A DNA stretch of 64,000 nucleotides from Sulfitobacter noctilucae (GCF_000622365.1 NZ_JASC01000002.1:62001-126000), one strand, 5' to 3'. Shown: positions 25,087-35,420, numbered from the stretch's first letter. Made by a program: numbers and translations. The notes: a model not told the origin generated them from the sequence alone.

Positions 25087-26956
25087 ATGAAACCACTTCC
25101 ACTTAGACCCACGTTGCCCCATCGCGAAACAATGCCGTCATTTGTTTCACGGATGGCCGCGATGAACCGTGTCGGCGTCGCGGATTTCTGCTTTGACATG
25201 GGTTTTTTTCCATCAAGAGGATAATCAATCTTGAACCCGAGGCCGTAGGGCGTATCGCGCAACTCGCAGGGCTGGATACAGCGGCCTACTCCAGCCTACT
25301 TTCATGGACCGGCGAACGATCAGGTAATGTCCGGATGGGCTTTAGAAATGAGACCTTCGTCTCCCGAGCGCTGAAAAATCCAAAGATGAGAGGCTGTCCT
25401 GTTTGCCTGAGAGAGGACGCACAAACCAGTACAGGGGCGCCCTTGGAGGAAATGGCGATGCGAGGGGATTGGCAACTGCGCGAGGTTTCTATCTGCGTGA
25501 AGCATCAACATCCTTTGGTAGTTCTTTGGGAAAGAACAAGCCCGACGGAGCGCTTCAATATAAGCACTCGGCTGGGTAATATTTTGCCGCAATTGCTTGA
25601 CGGCAGTTTTGAAATGCCGCCGATCATACCATCGGCATATGACATTTGGCTTGATAAGAGGCTTGAGGACGGCAGTGATGCATCTTGGCTGGCCGAGTAC
25701 TCAATTTATGCAGCATCAACGTTCTGTCGGCTATTGGGCGCTGAGCTTTTGCGGCTGCCGGAAAACGCTGGCTTTGATTCCCATGATCGGATCAGAGCGG
25801 CTCAGTCTGCTGGGTTTGATGTGGCAATCGGGGGCGAAACCTCGATTAATTACGCACTTGATGAACTTGCTGCCCACGCGTCTTCGCACAACGACCTACC
25901 TAACAAAGCATTCGGGGGTTTATACAAAGCCCTTGCGAGACCATATCTTCACGAAGAGTGCTTTGACGCGTTTCGTCGTATTCTTTGGGAACGTATCGTG
26001 GCGATTTGGCCCGTTGCTGCTGACGAAGTGATCCTTGGGCACTCTTTGCCAGAACGTAGGCTGCATTCGTTGCAATCCGCTGTTAAGGAAACTGGCCTTG
26101 GTACATTCCTGTTGGATCAGTTTCTGATTGAGGCAGGTGCATATAGCAAAGAAGACGATAGGTCAGCGCCCCGCAAAACGTTTGACGTCAACAAGTACGC
26201 GTCCTTACTCGCCGAAGTGCCCGACCTTGTTGGTCCAATAGAAATGAGCAAGGCGATGGGTGCGACGCTTAAACAACTCAAGAGGCTTGCGGAAGATGGT
26301 TGCTTGTCCCCAGGACAGAAATAGCTACCATCAAGGCACCTTGGCGTCTGGAAGATGGCGTCAGCCTTATCAACGAGCTGAATGCCAAGGTCATAGTGAT
26401 TTCCGTGACCGATTGTGATTGGGAACTCATTCAGAAGGCCAGATCACGCACGCAGATAAGCGTTGGGACGATCATCCAGTGTATCCGCGAAGGCGCACTG
26501 CGGATTTCATCAAGAGAAGGAATGCAGGGGTATAAGAATTTCTGCGTCAACAAAAAAGAAGTCGATCAGCTGGTCGCAGATAATTCGGAGGGTTTAAAAA
26601 AGAAGCCCCAGTATCCTGACGGCGTTGTGAGTACGGCATCTGCGTTTGGACGTTCCATTGGGATGAGAGAGAACGAAGCATTTATAAGGTTGGTGCGCGC
26701 AGGACATACGCCTGCAAGTCATGTCGATATCTCGACGGCTGGCAAAAAAAGATTTTATGTAACAGAGGACGATATTGCCGCGTTTCATCGAGATTATCTC
26801 ACCCAAAATACGATGGCAGTTGAGTTTAACGGGTTCTGGCGAACACTTATTGCGCGACTGCAGGCAGCAGGGGTGAAACCGTTTACCTCAGGAAGAGAAT
26901 AGTACGGTCACCTATACCTGCGTGCCGATGTGGAAGAGTTATTCCGCAATCCGTGA
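25087..26956 (+). pseudogene. tniQ: TniQ family transposition protein pseudogene
   Basis: The pieces join into a TniQ protein of about 620 codons. The N terminus MKPLPLRPTLPHRETMPSF (start 25087) with FCFDMGF is typical of TniQ; the next piece has the zinc-finger residues CPVC (about 25400) and ICVKHQHPL (about 25490-25515). Two one-base losses, both in homopolymers, break the frame: a T run at 25203-25209 (TAA at 25222 follows) and a C run at 26308-26311 (TAG at 26322 follows). A TAG at 26900-26902 then ends the frame 18 codons before the next in-frame stop. TniQ is the targeting factor of Tn5053/Tn7-like transposons. No tniA transposase, tniB or resolvase is visible nearby. Confidence 0.8.
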
Positions 26957-26972
26957 TTGTTGAGATGACTCT

Positions 26973-28076
26973 CTAATGTAGCAGTGGCCGAGTATAAGCA
27001 ATTTCTGCTCGCGTGATCATTCGCTTGACAGTCCTAAGGCTCGGCCCTCCGATACTTCTCTGACAAGACATAATGATCTCTTCGATACCTGCGATCGCTT
27101 CATCAGGAAGATCGTGTGCTCTACCCAGGCGCCATGCAAAGCCAACAAGGTGCTGCTTTGAAACTGGTGGCAGGTTCAGCGGTGGGCAGCGACTTAGAAG
27201 GGGCTCGGGAAGGCCATGCAAGCTATTGGCGGTCAGGACCCAACCGACCCATGAGAGATCAAACTGGACGCGATAGTAGGGGCATTGCCAGGTCTTCGCT
27301 GTCATGCTTTCCAGTAGGGGCAAAAGTGCATCGGTCAGGCTGAACCGAAGCCCCTTCCGTGAACTTACTTCACCGGCCTTTTCCACTTCGTCGACAACCA
27401 TGATCGGGTTGGCACATTTCTCTCTGAGGATCGTCTCGATGACCTTACCAGGCCCGGCACTACCCCAACCACGCTGAGTGCCAACCAAAGCGAAGCTGCC
27501 AGGCTCACCCGTAGCCTCGACAACCGTCGTCGGCACTTCGAGCAGCTTCCCCAACCTTCGCGCCCAGTGTGACTTTCCGATACCGGGTGGGCCGAGGAGG
27601 AGAAGCGGCGCGAATTTGAATCCGGGCCGACCCTCACGCACGGATTGCCGCATTGCGTGCCAGATGTGCTCGGTGGCGGGGCTCATCCAAGGCATGTCCT
27701 CGTGCAAAGTTGCAGCAAGGACATCAGCATCGTGTTCGGTAGAAACTCTCGAAACCGTCGCGCCGCTCTGCACTCTGCGAAGGGCATTGCGCTCATTGGT
27801 GCTCAGGTGCTGCATCCCTGTCGCCGCTTCCTGCCGTTCAACATATGTCATAGCGAGCCGTACGATCTTCATCTTGTCTTGCATTGAGAGGGAGTTCGCA
27901 GAAAGGTCGAACGTTTCCTCCGGTCCGCCTTCAGCAATCCTATCAACCTGTTGAGCAACGAATCGCTGCTCACGAAAGCCTCTTAGAAATTGGGCAAATC
28001 TACGCTCGAGATCGGCAACTGTAGGTGTTTTGTCGAAGACGCGAATATTCGCAATTGGGATGTTTGATTTCAGCAT
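26973..28076 (-). CDS. AAA+ ATPase with Lon-like ATPase core
   Basis: A 367-residue protein. An N-terminal helical region (residues 1-150) precedes an AAA+ module with Walker A LLGPPGIGKSHW (about residues 157-168), Walker B MVVDEVEKAG (about 222-231), sensor-1 VLTANS (about 283-288) and an arginine-finger candidate LSRCPPLNL. The core resembles the Lon ATPase, but there is no protease domain (no Ser-Lys dyad). AAAGGA lies eight bases before the ATG. It is convergent with the tniQ remnant and lies between it and tRNA-Arg, so it may be cargo or part of the same integrated element. Function unknown. Confidence 0.75.
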   Translation of the reverse strand: MLKSNIPIANIRVFDKTPTVADLERRFAQFLRGFREQRFVAQQVDRIAEGGPEETFDLSANSLSMQDKMKIVRLAMTYVERQEAATGMQHLSTNERNALRRVQSGATVSRVSTEHDADVLAATLHEDMPWMSPATEHIWHAMRQSVREGRPGFKFAPLLLLGPPGIGKSHWARRLGKLLEVPTTVVEATGEPGSFALVGTQRGWGSAGPGKVIETILREKCANPIMVVDEVEKAGEVSSRKGLRFSLTDALLPLLESMTAKTWQCPYYRVQFDLSWVGWVLTANSLHGLPEPLLSRCPPLNLPPVSKQHLVGFAWRLGRAHDLPDEAIAGIEEIIMSCQRSIGGPSLRTVKRMITRAEIAYTRPLLH

Positions 28077-28324
28077 AACGGATTCCTTTCAGATCCCGGC
28101 GCACAGCTTTGCCATGCAGCGGCTGCCTGACCAGAGGCCTGACATTGGGTTTGATATGAAAGGCTCCGGAGCCTTTGAACAGACGGTGAACGAATGGTTG
28201 GGGGCGAGCCAACAGGGCGAGAACGCATTTGTGAGAGGATGCAGAGGAAGCTTCGCCTCGCAGCTTTGCTTCCTAAATATCTGATTTTAATCAGCCAATT
28301 TAGTGCTTCAGATCAGCGCATCAA
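28077..28324. other. Upstream region of the AAA+ gene
   Basis: About 250 bp without a supported gene. It presumably carries the promoter of the AAA+ gene. No direct repeat of the tRNA 3' end, as expected for an attachment site, was found by eye. Confidence 0.35.
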
Positions 28325-28352
28325 TAAAACCGTCTTTTGTCCGAAAGACGGT
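28325..28352 (-). terminator. Rho-independent terminator of tRNA-Arg
   Basis: A nine-base stem (ACCGTCTTT at 28329-28337 with AAAGACGGT at 28344-28352), a six-base loop and a T-rich tail TTTTATTG when read on the minus strand. It lies 38 bp past the 3' end of the tRNA. Confidence 0.75.
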
Positions 28353-28390
28353 CTTTGGATGTCCAACGTCGCTACAGTCAACTATTCCAC

Positions 28391-28467
28391 TGGCGATCCC
28401 GGAAGGACTCGAACCCTCAACATCCTGATTAGAAGTCAGGTGCTCTATCCAGTTGAGCTACGGGACC
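28391..28467 (-). tRNA. tRNA-Arg (anticodon TCT)
   Basis: A complete 77-nt cloverleaf on the minus strand with encoded CCA. The acceptor stem is GGTCCCG paired with CGGGATC (one G-U pair), then discriminator G and CCA. The anticodon stem CCTGA/TCAGG encloses the loop CTTCTAA, giving TCT, which reads AGA/AGG arginine codons. GTTCGAGTC forms the T loop. Its 3' end faces the accessory patch with the AAA+ ATPase and the tniQ remnant, so it could be an integration site. Confidence 0.97.
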
Positions 28468-28572
28468 GCTGCGCAGTCTTGTCTCGCAAATTGCGGTGGT
28501 GTGCAAGACCGTCGGGAGCAGTTGACACATTGTGCCGTCGACGAAATCTTTGGCACCGCATCTGGCCAGATC

Positions 28573-28884
28573 TCAGTGCGTCCAGGCACCGCGTCGACCG
28601 GTTGCGAAGTTGTCGCCGTAGCCGCCGGGGCGCACGTTTGGTTTGCGTTTGTGCGGCGTCTGTATTTGCACGTCAATGCCATGATCACGAGCGTATTCGA
28701 CGGCCGCTTCTTTGGTCTCGAAAGTCAGCCGGACCTGCGCTTGGGTGTCGGAAGATGACGTCCAGCCCATCAACGGGTCGACTTCGCGTGCCTCTGTTGG
28801 CGTGAATTCAAGCAGCCAATGGTTGGTTTTGGCAGTGCCCGAGGACATGGCCGTCCGGGAGGGTTGAAAAATGCGTGCGCGCAT
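28573..28884 (-). CDS. NDUFS4-like complex I accessory subunit
   Basis: A 103-residue protein matching the alphaproteobacterial homologue of mitochondrial NDUFS4 (the 18-kDa subunit of NADH:ubiquinone oxidoreductase). Visible: WLLEFTP (about residues 23-29), GWTSSSDTQAQVRLTF (about 40-55), a helix with EAAVEYARDHGI and the conserved end RPGGYGDNF. No signal peptide or membrane segment; it should sit on the cytoplasmic arm of complex I. It lies upstream of tRNA-Arg on the same strand, monocistronic by spacing. Confidence 0.93.
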   Translation of the reverse strand: MRARIFQPSRTAMSSGTAKTNHWLLEFTPTEAREVDPLMGWTSSSDTQAQVRLTFETKEAAVEYARDHGIDVQIQTPHKRKPNVRPGGYGDNFATGRRGAWTH

Positions 28885-29039
28885 GAAGAGCCTCGTTCGC
28901 TGAAAGTGGGTCTCTTATCCGCCAAATGGCAGGTCGGGGCAAGGGGCACCGGCCCGCCAAGGGTTTACCAATTCAGCAGCAACCCTTGCTTTATGCTGCG
29001 GCGCAGCATAATTATGATGTTTATTAGTGGAGCATCGCG

Positions 29040-29324
29040 ATGCAACCTTACGATTTGTTTAAGTTACAACTAAACCTGACAACGCTGATGATGGAAACGC
29101 AGACCGTCATGGCGTTGCGTGTCATGGGAATGAGCGGTGTGATTCCCGCGCATCGTGGAGAGAATGACCGCATGGTAAGCGAAAAGGGCCCGGCCATGGC
29201 CAAGGCCTTCCATGCGGCGACCAAGGCCGCCTTCGCAGGCGCACGGCCCGATCAGGTGTTGAGTGCCGCGATGGTACCTGTGAGCAAACGGGTCAGTGCA
29301 AATCGCAAGCGCCTGTCCAAATAA
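29040..29324 (+). CDS. Small conserved helical protein, unknown function
   Basis: A 94-residue protein rich in Met and Ala with amphipathic helices and a basic end (RVSANRKRLSK). It resembles short phasin-like proteins common upstream of core genes in Rhodobacterales, but no function can be given. A ribosome site is weak (GGAGCATCGCG). It lies 108 bp upstream of uvrB on the same strand. Confidence 0.65.
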   Translation: MQPYDLFKLQLNLTTLMMETQTVMALRVMGMSGVIPAHRGENDRMVSEKGPAMAKAFHAATKAAFAGARPDQVLSAAMVPVSKRVSANRKRLSK

Positions 29325-29432
29325 ACCGGATTTCCTCCTGATCCTGTCGGTTTCTGGCTGCAATCCGCGCTGCTCCCTTGAACACCGTGCAAAAAGCGAC
29401 AACTTGGTACTCTGACAGCCAAGGAATGCCCA

Positions 29433-31637
29433 ATGCCCTACGCCCAGACAGATCGATCTGATGTTATGCCGATATTGGCCAATCCGGCACCCGACGTGCG
29501 CAATCGGGAAAAGCTGGAAGGCGGCAAGACATTCGTTCTGAAAACAGAGTTCGAAGCAGCGGGAGACCAACCCACTGCGATTGAGGAGCTGTCTGCTGGT
29601 GTGCGTGACGGGGACCGGGATCAGGTGCTATTGGGGGCGACAGGCACCGGTAAGACTTTCACGATGGCAAAAGTCATCGAAGAGACCCAGCGGCCGGCCA
29701 TCATTCTGGCGCCGAACAAGACACTGGCCGCGCAGCTTTACGGCGAATTCAAAGGGTTCTTCCCGGACAATGCCGTGGAATACTTCGTCAGCTACTACGA
29801 TTACTATCAGCCCGAAGCCTATGTGGCGCGGTCCGATACCTTTATCGAGAAAGAATCGCAGATCAACGAACAGATTGACCGCATGCGCCATTCGGCCACC
29901 CGGGCGCTGTTGGAACGGGACGATGTGATCATTGTGGCGTCGGTATCGTGCATCTATGGCATCGGCTCGGTCGAGACCTATGGTGCGATGACGCAGGATC
30001 TGACGGCAGGTAAAAGCTATGACCAGCGACAGGTAATCGCCGATTTGGTGGCTCAGCAGTACAAGCGCAACGACGCCGCGTTTTTCCGGGGGTGCTTTCG
30101 GGTACGGGGCGACAGTTTGGAAATCTTTCCCGCTCACTTGGATGACCGCGCATGGCGGCTGTCGTTCTTTGGCGAGGAATTGGAAAGCATAACAGAATTC
30201 GATCCGCTGACGGGTGAGAAGACCGGCAGTTTCGACAAGATCCGCGTCTATGCCAACAGCCACTATGTCACGCCGAAACCCACGATGGGGCAGGCCATCA
30301 TCGGCATCAAGAAAGAATTGCGCACGCGGTTGGACCAGTTGGTCGGTGACGGCAAACTGCTGGAAGCACAGCGGCTGGAACAGCGCACGAACTTCGATCT
30401 CGAGATGCTGGAGGCGACTGGCGTTTGCAACGGGATCGAGAACTATTCACGCTATCTGACAGGCCGTGCGCCCGGAGAGCCGCCGCCCACTTTGTTCGAA
30501 TTTATCCCTGACAATGCGATTGTCTTTGCAGATGAATCCCACGTCTCCGTGCCCCAGATCGGCGGCATGTACAAAGGCGACTACCGGCGCAAATTCACGC
30601 TGGCAGAGCACGGGTTCCGCCTGCCCTCTTGTATGGACAACCGCCCATTGAAGTTCGAGGAATGGGATGCGATGCGCCCGCAGTCAATCTTCGTCTCTGC
30701 CACACCCGCCGCATGGGAGATTGAGCAAACAGGCGGTGTCTTCACCGAACAGATCATCCGCCCCACTGGCCTGATTGATCCGCAGATCGAGATTCGTCCT
30801 GTCGAGATGCAGGTTGATGATTTGCTCGACGAAGTGCGCAAAGTGGCCGCCGATGGCTACCGCACGCTGTGTACGACACTGACCAAACGCATGGCCGAAG
30901 ATCTGACGGAGTATATGCACGAACAGGGCATTCGTGTCCGGTATATGCACTCCGACATCGACACGATTGAACGTATCGAAATCCTGCGCGACCTGCGCTT
31001 GGGTGCGTTCGATGTGCTGATCGGGATTAACCTGCTGAGAGAGGGGCTCGATATTCCCGAATGTGGACTTGTCGCCATTCTGGACGCCGACAAAGAAGGG
31101 TTCCTTCGGTCCGAGACCTCGCTGATCCAGACCATTGGCCGCGCGGCGCGCAACGCCGAGGGTCGTGTGATCATGTACGCCGACCGCATCACCGGCTCGA
31201 TGGAGCGGGCGATAGGAGAGACGGAGCGCCGTCGTGCCAAGCAACTGGCCTATAATGAAGAACACGGCATCACGCCGATGACCGTGAAGAAGAACGTCGA
31301 GGATATTCTGGCCGGGCTTTACAAGGGCGACGTGGATATGAACCGCGTGACAACGCAGATTGATGACAAGCTGGCCGGTTCCAACATGCAGGCGGTTCTG
31401 GACGGCCTGCGCACCGACATGCGCAAAGCCGCCGAGAACCTCGAGTTTGAGGAAGCCGCACGGCTACGCGACGAGCTGAAGCGGCTCGAAGCCGTTGATC
31501 TTGCGATTGCCGATGATCCGATGGCGCGGCAGTACGCGGTGGACAAGGCTGTAGACGATGCCAAGAAAGCCTCTGGCCGCAGCACAATGGGTCGGGGCGG
31601 TATGCGAGGCGGAGTGAAGCGCAAGAAAGGGCGGTAG
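29433..31637 (+). CDS. uvrB: Excinuclease ABC subunit B (UvrB)
   Basis: A 734-residue DNA damage-recognition helicase of nucleotide excision repair. Motifs in order: Walker [10 protein letters not shown] (about residues 69-77), the beta-hairpin region [13 protein letters not shown] (about 119-131), the DESH helicase box (about 367), motif [11 protein letters not shown] (about 567) and a C-terminal UVR domain ([16 protein letters not shown], about 671-686) that contacts UvrC. A 60-70 residue C-terminal extension rich in Lys and Gly is common in this order. ATG at 29433 follows AAGGAA. Confidence 0.98.
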   Translation: MPYAQTDRSDVMPILANPAPDVRNREKLEGGKTFVLKTEFEAAGDQPTAIEELSAGVRDGDRDQVLLGATGTGKTFTMAKVIEETQRPAIILAPNKTLAAQLYGEFKGFFPDNAVEYFVSYYDYYQPEAYVARSDTFIEKESQINEQIDRMRHSATRALLERDDVIIVASVSCIYGIGSVETYGAMTQDLTAGKSYDQRQVIADLVAQQYKRNDAAFFRGCFRVRGDSLEIFPAHLDDRAWRLSFFGEELESITEFDPLTGEKTGSFDKIRVYANSHYVTPKPTMGQAIIGIKKELRTRLDQLVGDGKLLEAQRLEQRTNFDLEMLEATGVCNGIENYSRYLTGRAPGEPPPTLFEFIPDNAIVFADESHVSVPQIGGMYKGDYRRKFTLAEHGFRLPSCMDNRPLKFEEWDAMRPQSIFVSATPAAWEIEQTGGVFTEQIIRPTGLIDPQIEIRPVEMQVDDLLDEVRKVAADGYRTLCTTLTKRMAEDLTEYMHEQGIRVRYMHSDIDTIERIEILRDLRLGAFDVLIGINLLREGLDIPECGLVAILDADKEGFLRSETSLIQTIGRAARNAEGRVIMYADRITGSMERAIGETERRRAKQLAYNEEHGITPMTVKKNVEDILAGLYKGDVDMNRVTTQIDDKLAGSNMQAVLDGLRTDMRKAAENLEFEEAARLRDELKRLEAVDLAIADDPMARQYAVDKAVDDAKKASGRSTMGRGGMRGGVKRKKGR

Positions 31638-31866
31638 CCTTCAAGATGCGTTTGCAACGCGGGTCTTACTCATAATTTCAGCTCGTTAGCACACCGGTGA
31701 ACCTTTTCTTCGTTCGCGCATCTTCGCTGAATGTCTCCGTCTTACGCGTGGTTTTGCAGGTTCTGTCTTGTGATCTCGTTTGAAGAGGAAAGCACATTCT
31801 GGGAACCAAAATGTCGCACCTTCGTTGATACCCCAGAAAAGTTAATTCATGAACGAGGAAACAAAA

Positions 31867-32052
31867 ATGGAATATGGCATTCTTGGTCTGATCATCCTGA
31901 TCGCAGACATTTACGCAATCTATCAGGTACTTACATCCGGCAGCTCGACACTGTCCAAAATCTTGTGGTCTCTGGCCATTATCGTACTGCCTGTACTTGG
32001 TCTTCTCATCTGGCTGATCGCCGGCCCACGCGGAGGCTCCGTCCGCGTCTAA
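31867..32052 (+). CDS. Small PLDc_N-type membrane protein
   Basis: A 61-residue protein with two transmembrane helices and a short end, matching the stand-alone PLDc_N domain (the N-terminal membrane domain of cardiolipin synthases): MEYGILGLIILIADIYAI, then SKILWSLAIIVLPVLGLLIWL and a GPR end. ATG at 31867 is chosen because GAGGA lies eight bases upstream; an ATG six codons earlier has no ribosome site. It is followed by a strong terminator, so it is a single-gene unit. Confidence 0.85.
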   Translation: MEYGILGLIILIADIYAIYQVLTSGSSTLSKILWSLAIIVLPVLGLLIWLIAGPRGGSVRV

Positions 32053-32076
32053 CCTCTAATATTTACGGAACGATCA

Positions 32077-32107
32077 AAGCCCGAAGCTCTTCGCTTCGGG
32101 TTTTTTC
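32077..32107 (+). terminator. Rho-independent terminator after the PLDc_N gene
   Basis: Stem CCCGAAGC (32080-32087) with GCTTCGGG (32093-32100), loop TCTTC, followed by six T at 32101-32106. Confidence 0.9.
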
Positions 32108-32199
32108 ATTGCGACAGTTTCGTCACAGATTCTTACAACCTGAACAATACATAATCCGACATCAGACCACCTGTGGTAATCACCTCTCACGGAGGTGCC

Positions 32200-32871
32200 A
32201 TGCAGATATCACTTACAACTCTCTTGATTGCAGTTTCATTCACAGCGTCCATGGCGCAGGCCGGCGCGTGGCTGCGCGATAAAGGCACGGGATTTGTGTC
32301 TCTATCCTTTGGAGCAACGCAGTTTTCCGAAACAACCAATGCCTTCTATCTCGAATATGGTCTGACCGAAGGAACAACGGTCGGATTGGACGTCAGCACC
32401 TTCACCAACAGCGAAAACGTACGCAACGGCTTCGGCAACCTTTTCGTCCGCCGCAGTCTTGGGTCCGTTGATGGACCCCACCGATTTGCTTACGAAGTCG
32501 GCGTCGGAGGTTTGTGGGGCAACGAGATGCAACTGCCAACAGTCAAGACGAGCGTCTCCTGGGGACGTGGCTTGTCCGTCTCAGATCGCAGTGGCTGGAT
32601 CAATTTGGATGGCGCATTTATCTACGAGCCTACCTTGGGCGAGCATATCACCAAATTTGACGGAACAATCGGCATGAACTTTACCGATGTCACGACCGGA
32701 TTGCTCGAGGTCACTGTTTCGCAGCAGAATGACGATACCTACGGTGCCGTGGAACCCTCTGTGCTGATCACGCCGAGAAACAGCTCTTTCCGGTTCAAGG
32801 TGGGTGCGCAGATTCCGATCGAAGAACAGGACAAGTCCGCTTTAAAACTCGGTGTCTGGCACACGTTCTAG
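32200..32871 (+). CDS. Outer-membrane beta-barrel-like protein, unknown function
   Basis: A 223-residue exported protein: the signal peptide ends near ASMAQA, and the body is made of alternating beta strands (FVSLSFGATQF, TTVGLDVSTF, RFAYEVGVGGLWG, and the last strand LKLGVWHTF ending in Phe), as in outer-membrane barrels. ATG at 32200 is preceded by GGAGG four bases upstream. No named family is recognised. Preceded by a terminator, so it is independently transcribed. Confidence 0.75.
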   Translation: MQISLTTLLIAVSFTASMAQAGAWLRDKGTGFVSLSFGATQFSETTNAFYLEYGLTEGTTVGLDVSTFTNSENVRNGFGNLFVRRSLGSVDGPHRFAYEVGVGGLWGNEMQLPTVKTSVSWGRGLSVSDRSGWINLDGAFIYEPTLGEHITKFDGTIGMNFTDVTTGLLEVTVSQQNDDTYGAVEPSVLITPRNSSFRFKVGAQIPIEEQDKSALKLGVWHTF

Positions 32872-32909
32872 AGTGCCCCGCTTCCCTGAAAGGAGCGAGG
32901 CAATATTGC

Positions 32910-35198
32910 TTAGCGGCTGTCCATCCGTACCGTCGCCAAGATCCGCCCGCGGACCGCACCGGGCCAAACCACCTGAATCTGATCGCGATCCGGTCCACGC
33001 GAGGTATCTACATAAGGCATGTTGTACTGACGTACGTTGCTCGCGTTGCGGATCGGACCAAGCGCCATGACGCTGTCGACCTGTACCGCTTGTCCACCGA
33101 AGGGCAACTCATCTGCCGCATCAATCACCCATGCATCATCCTCTGTGGACTGGGTATAGTCGATGGTCGCCGGGTTCGAGGGCTGGATCGTCACCCCAAG
33201 GTACGAATTCCCCTCCATCATCACATTCTTGCACCGCGTCATATCCAGATCGGCAAAGGTCGTGTCCACCCTGTCTACCCTGTCGATAAAGCCGTTCAAA
33301 CTGCGATACCGATTGCCGATAATCGACACGCCATTCAGGAAGTGCCCTGCCCCGTGTGGTTTGACCACGATATAGCTGAACCACGGGGCCACATCGCCGG
33401 ACAGGAACATGTTATCCACCACACTCAGCGCGCTGAAAGAGAAACCCGATGTGAAGGCGGGATTGGGGTCGTGCTCGTTCGTCCATTCGATAAAACAATT
33501 GTCGATGTAATTGTTGGAAATCACCGTACCGACGCTGTTGCTCGCCAGAATGATCCCCCCCGACCGAACGCCGTTGGTTACCCCATCCCCTTGGAAAAAG
33601 TGGTTGCCGGTAAAGATGTTGTTTGACCCGCCCAGCAGACCAAAGTGCCGGAACCGTGTGGCACGGTTGTTGCGGATCTTGGCATCGTTCTGGTTCACGT
33701 TGAACCCGATGCTGCGGCGGGCAGGCACATCCAGCGCATCTTCGGCTGACAGGAACTGGTTGCGGTCCAGCATCATGCCCTGGCAGCCCGTCCCGACTGA
33801 TGTGATGCCACGATCCGACGGACGGCTGATGAAACAGTCCCGCACATGAAAGGTGATCCCGCCGCGCGCCAGCATGATGGCCGAGCAGCGGTCGTTGCAC
33901 TGAAACTCAATGTCAGCCATCACAAACTTGCTCAGCAAGTTGAACCCGCTGAAATCAATCAGGTATTTGAACCGCCGGAAGGTAAAGTTCTGCCGCCCTT
34001 CCGCATCGTACAATGGCTTGTTCAGCGTGATCTCCTGCCGGGCAAGGTTCTTGTCGCGAACGTAAACCTCGCGACCTACGCCTGTGCCCTCCACCAATGA
34101 CCCAATCGGAATGCTTGCCACATTGTTGACCGAGGTCAGCGTCCGCGCATCATCAGCGGAATAGGTTGCGGCAGAGGTATAGACTTCGGTGTCCCAAGCG
34201 GACCCTGCCGCGGCTTCCAGTTGTCCGTTGCGAATGACGCGGCGCGTTGCATAAGAGTTCGTCCCGGGTACCGTCAGTTGCATGTCCAACGGTTCGGTGA
34301 TGTTCACTTTGCGCCCGCCCATGTCTAACGCGTCGTGGTCGGCGTTGTTCAACAGCGCCTGAAAGGCCTTCTTGAACGCCAGTTCCTCATCCTCGAACGC
34401 CTCGATATAGGTGGGCAGGTCAAAGTTTCGCCGCAGCAGCAGGACCGCCGTACCCGGCATCACCACCCTGCCCTCGAATTTCACAGGCGTGTCGATGGTG
34501 ATGTTGTTTTGCAAACGAAACACCCCCGATGGCACATAAACGGTCCGCCCGTTCGCCGCCGCGTTGGCGGCTTCAAAGGCCGCGGTGTTGTCTGTCGTCC
34601 CGTTGCCGATGGCCCCATAATCAACCACATCCACGGTCGAAATCATGTCGCGCAGAAAGACCGATGTGACATCTTCGATCTGGATGTCATCAACCCGGAT
34701 GATCCCCCCATTCGGCCCAACCAGATCGATGCCGAAATGTCCGTAAATCGGCTCTGTCCCCCAGACCAGATCCACCCCGCCCCGCAGTCCAGAACCGACG
34801 ATCGCGCTGATCTCGACCACCTCGCCATAGCTCTCCAGCGTTGTGAATGTCGAAAACTCTGGCAGACCGTTGACGCGACTTCCATTACCCCGCGCCGGAT
34901 ACCCGCCGATACGCACCGACGGCAGGTTGCCACTGATTGCTTTCACGCGGGCCGAAATGCGTAAGTAGCATCCCGGTTGCAGAGGCGTTTCACCCATGAA
35001 CCGTAGCTTTTGTGTGTTCTGCGTCTTCAGCAGTTCCAGTGAGCCCGAAAAATCCGGGTCGGCGGCCACGAACAACCCGTTGGTCGCATTCTCATAGGTA
35101 TCCGATCCAGGCGTGCCATCCCCGCTCGACCAAACATCCAACCCAGCGGCAAAGGGTGTCGGCATCAGTACCACGCCATCGGTTATCGCTTTGTTCAT
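32910..35198 (-). CDS. Large right-handed beta-helix protein (pectate-lyase / GH28-related fold)
   Basis: A 762-residue protein. After an N-terminal jelly-roll-like region (residues 1-180) comes VVDYGAIGNGTTDNTAAFEAA (about 190-210), the opening of the Pectate_lyase_3 / GH28-related fold, followed by parallel beta-helix coils (YVPSGVFRLQNN, GGSNNIFTGNHFFQGDG, IISNNYIDN-like repeats). There is no classic signal peptide, so export, if any, would be by a leaderless route. ATG at 35198 is preceded by AAAGGGA about six bases upstream; an in-frame ATG 21 codons earlier lacks this. Substrate unknown: similar folds occur in polysaccharide lyases and in surface or tailspike-like proteins. Confidence 0.78.
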   Translation of the reverse strand: MNKAITDGVVLMPTPFAAGLDVWSSGDGTPGSDTYENATNGLFVAADPDFSGSLELLKTQNTQKLRFMGETPLQPGCYLRISARVKAISGNLPSVRIGGYPARGNGSRVNGLPEFSTFTTLESYGEVVEISAIVGSGLRGGVDLVWGTEPIYGHFGIDLVGPNGGIIRVDDIQIEDVTSVFLRDMISTVDVVDYGAIGNGTTDNTAAFEAANAAANGRTVYVPSGVFRLQNNITIDTPVKFEGRVVMPGTAVLLLRRNFDLPTYIEAFEDEELAFKKAFQALLNNADHDALDMGGRKVNITEPLDMQLTVPGTNSYATRRVIRNGQLEAAAGSAWDTEVYTSAATYSADDARTLTSVNNVASIPIGSLVEGTGVGREVYVRDKNLARQEITLNKPLYDAEGRQNFTFRRFKYLIDFSGFNLLSKFVMADIEFQCNDRCSAIMLARGGITFHVRDCFISRPSDRGITSVGTGCQGMMLDRNQFLSAEDALDVPARRSIGFNVNQNDAKIRNNRATRFRHFGLLGGSNNIFTGNHFFQGDGVTNGVRSGGIILASNSVGTVISNNYIDNCFIEWTNEHDPNPAFTSGFSFSALSVVDNMFLSGDVAPWFSYIVVKPHGAGHFLNGVSIIGNRYRSLNGFIDRVDRVDTTFADLDMTRCKNVMMEGNSYLGVTIQPSNPATIDYTQSTEDDAWVIDAADELPFGGQAVQVDSVMALGPIRNASNVRQYNMPYVDTSRGPDRDQIQVVWPGAVRGRILATVRMDSR

Positions 35199-35368
35199 CA
35201 AATATCCCTTTCTGCGAGAATGCGCAGCGCAAGCGCCAAAGCATTTCGTCTGATTGCCCAAACCCCGACAGGTGCCGGATTAAGGACAGGGAAATAAACG
35301 CAAGGTGTTAATCGCGACCAAGGCGAGCGTACGCACAGCTTTGCAACACCACATGCCGTAGACGTACA
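35199..35368. other. Intergenic region upstream of the beta-helix gene
   Basis: About 170 bp, presumably with the promoter for the minus-strand beta-helix gene; nothing specific is recognised. Confidence 0.3.
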
Positions 35369-35395
35369 AAAGCCCGGCATAAAAACCGGGCTTTG
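35369..35395 (-). terminator. Terminator of the DUF4864 gene
   Basis: Stem AAAGCCCGG/CCGGGCTTT around an eight-base loop (35369-35394), 27 bp beyond the gene's stop. Read on the minus strand it ends in TTTTG, a modest T tail. Confidence 0.7.
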
Positions 35396-35420
35396 GTCAT
35401 TCGTTCAAATGATTAAAGGC

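Noticed and set aside
24907-25262. A 119-codon minus-strand frame before and over the tniQ start
   Set aside because: The plus strand has the recognisable TniQ N terminus; the opposite frame shows no family and no ribosome site.
24713-28390. Attachment-site direct repeats flanking the tniQ/AAA+ patch
   Set aside because: No copy of the tRNA-Arg 3' end and no target duplication was seen by eye.
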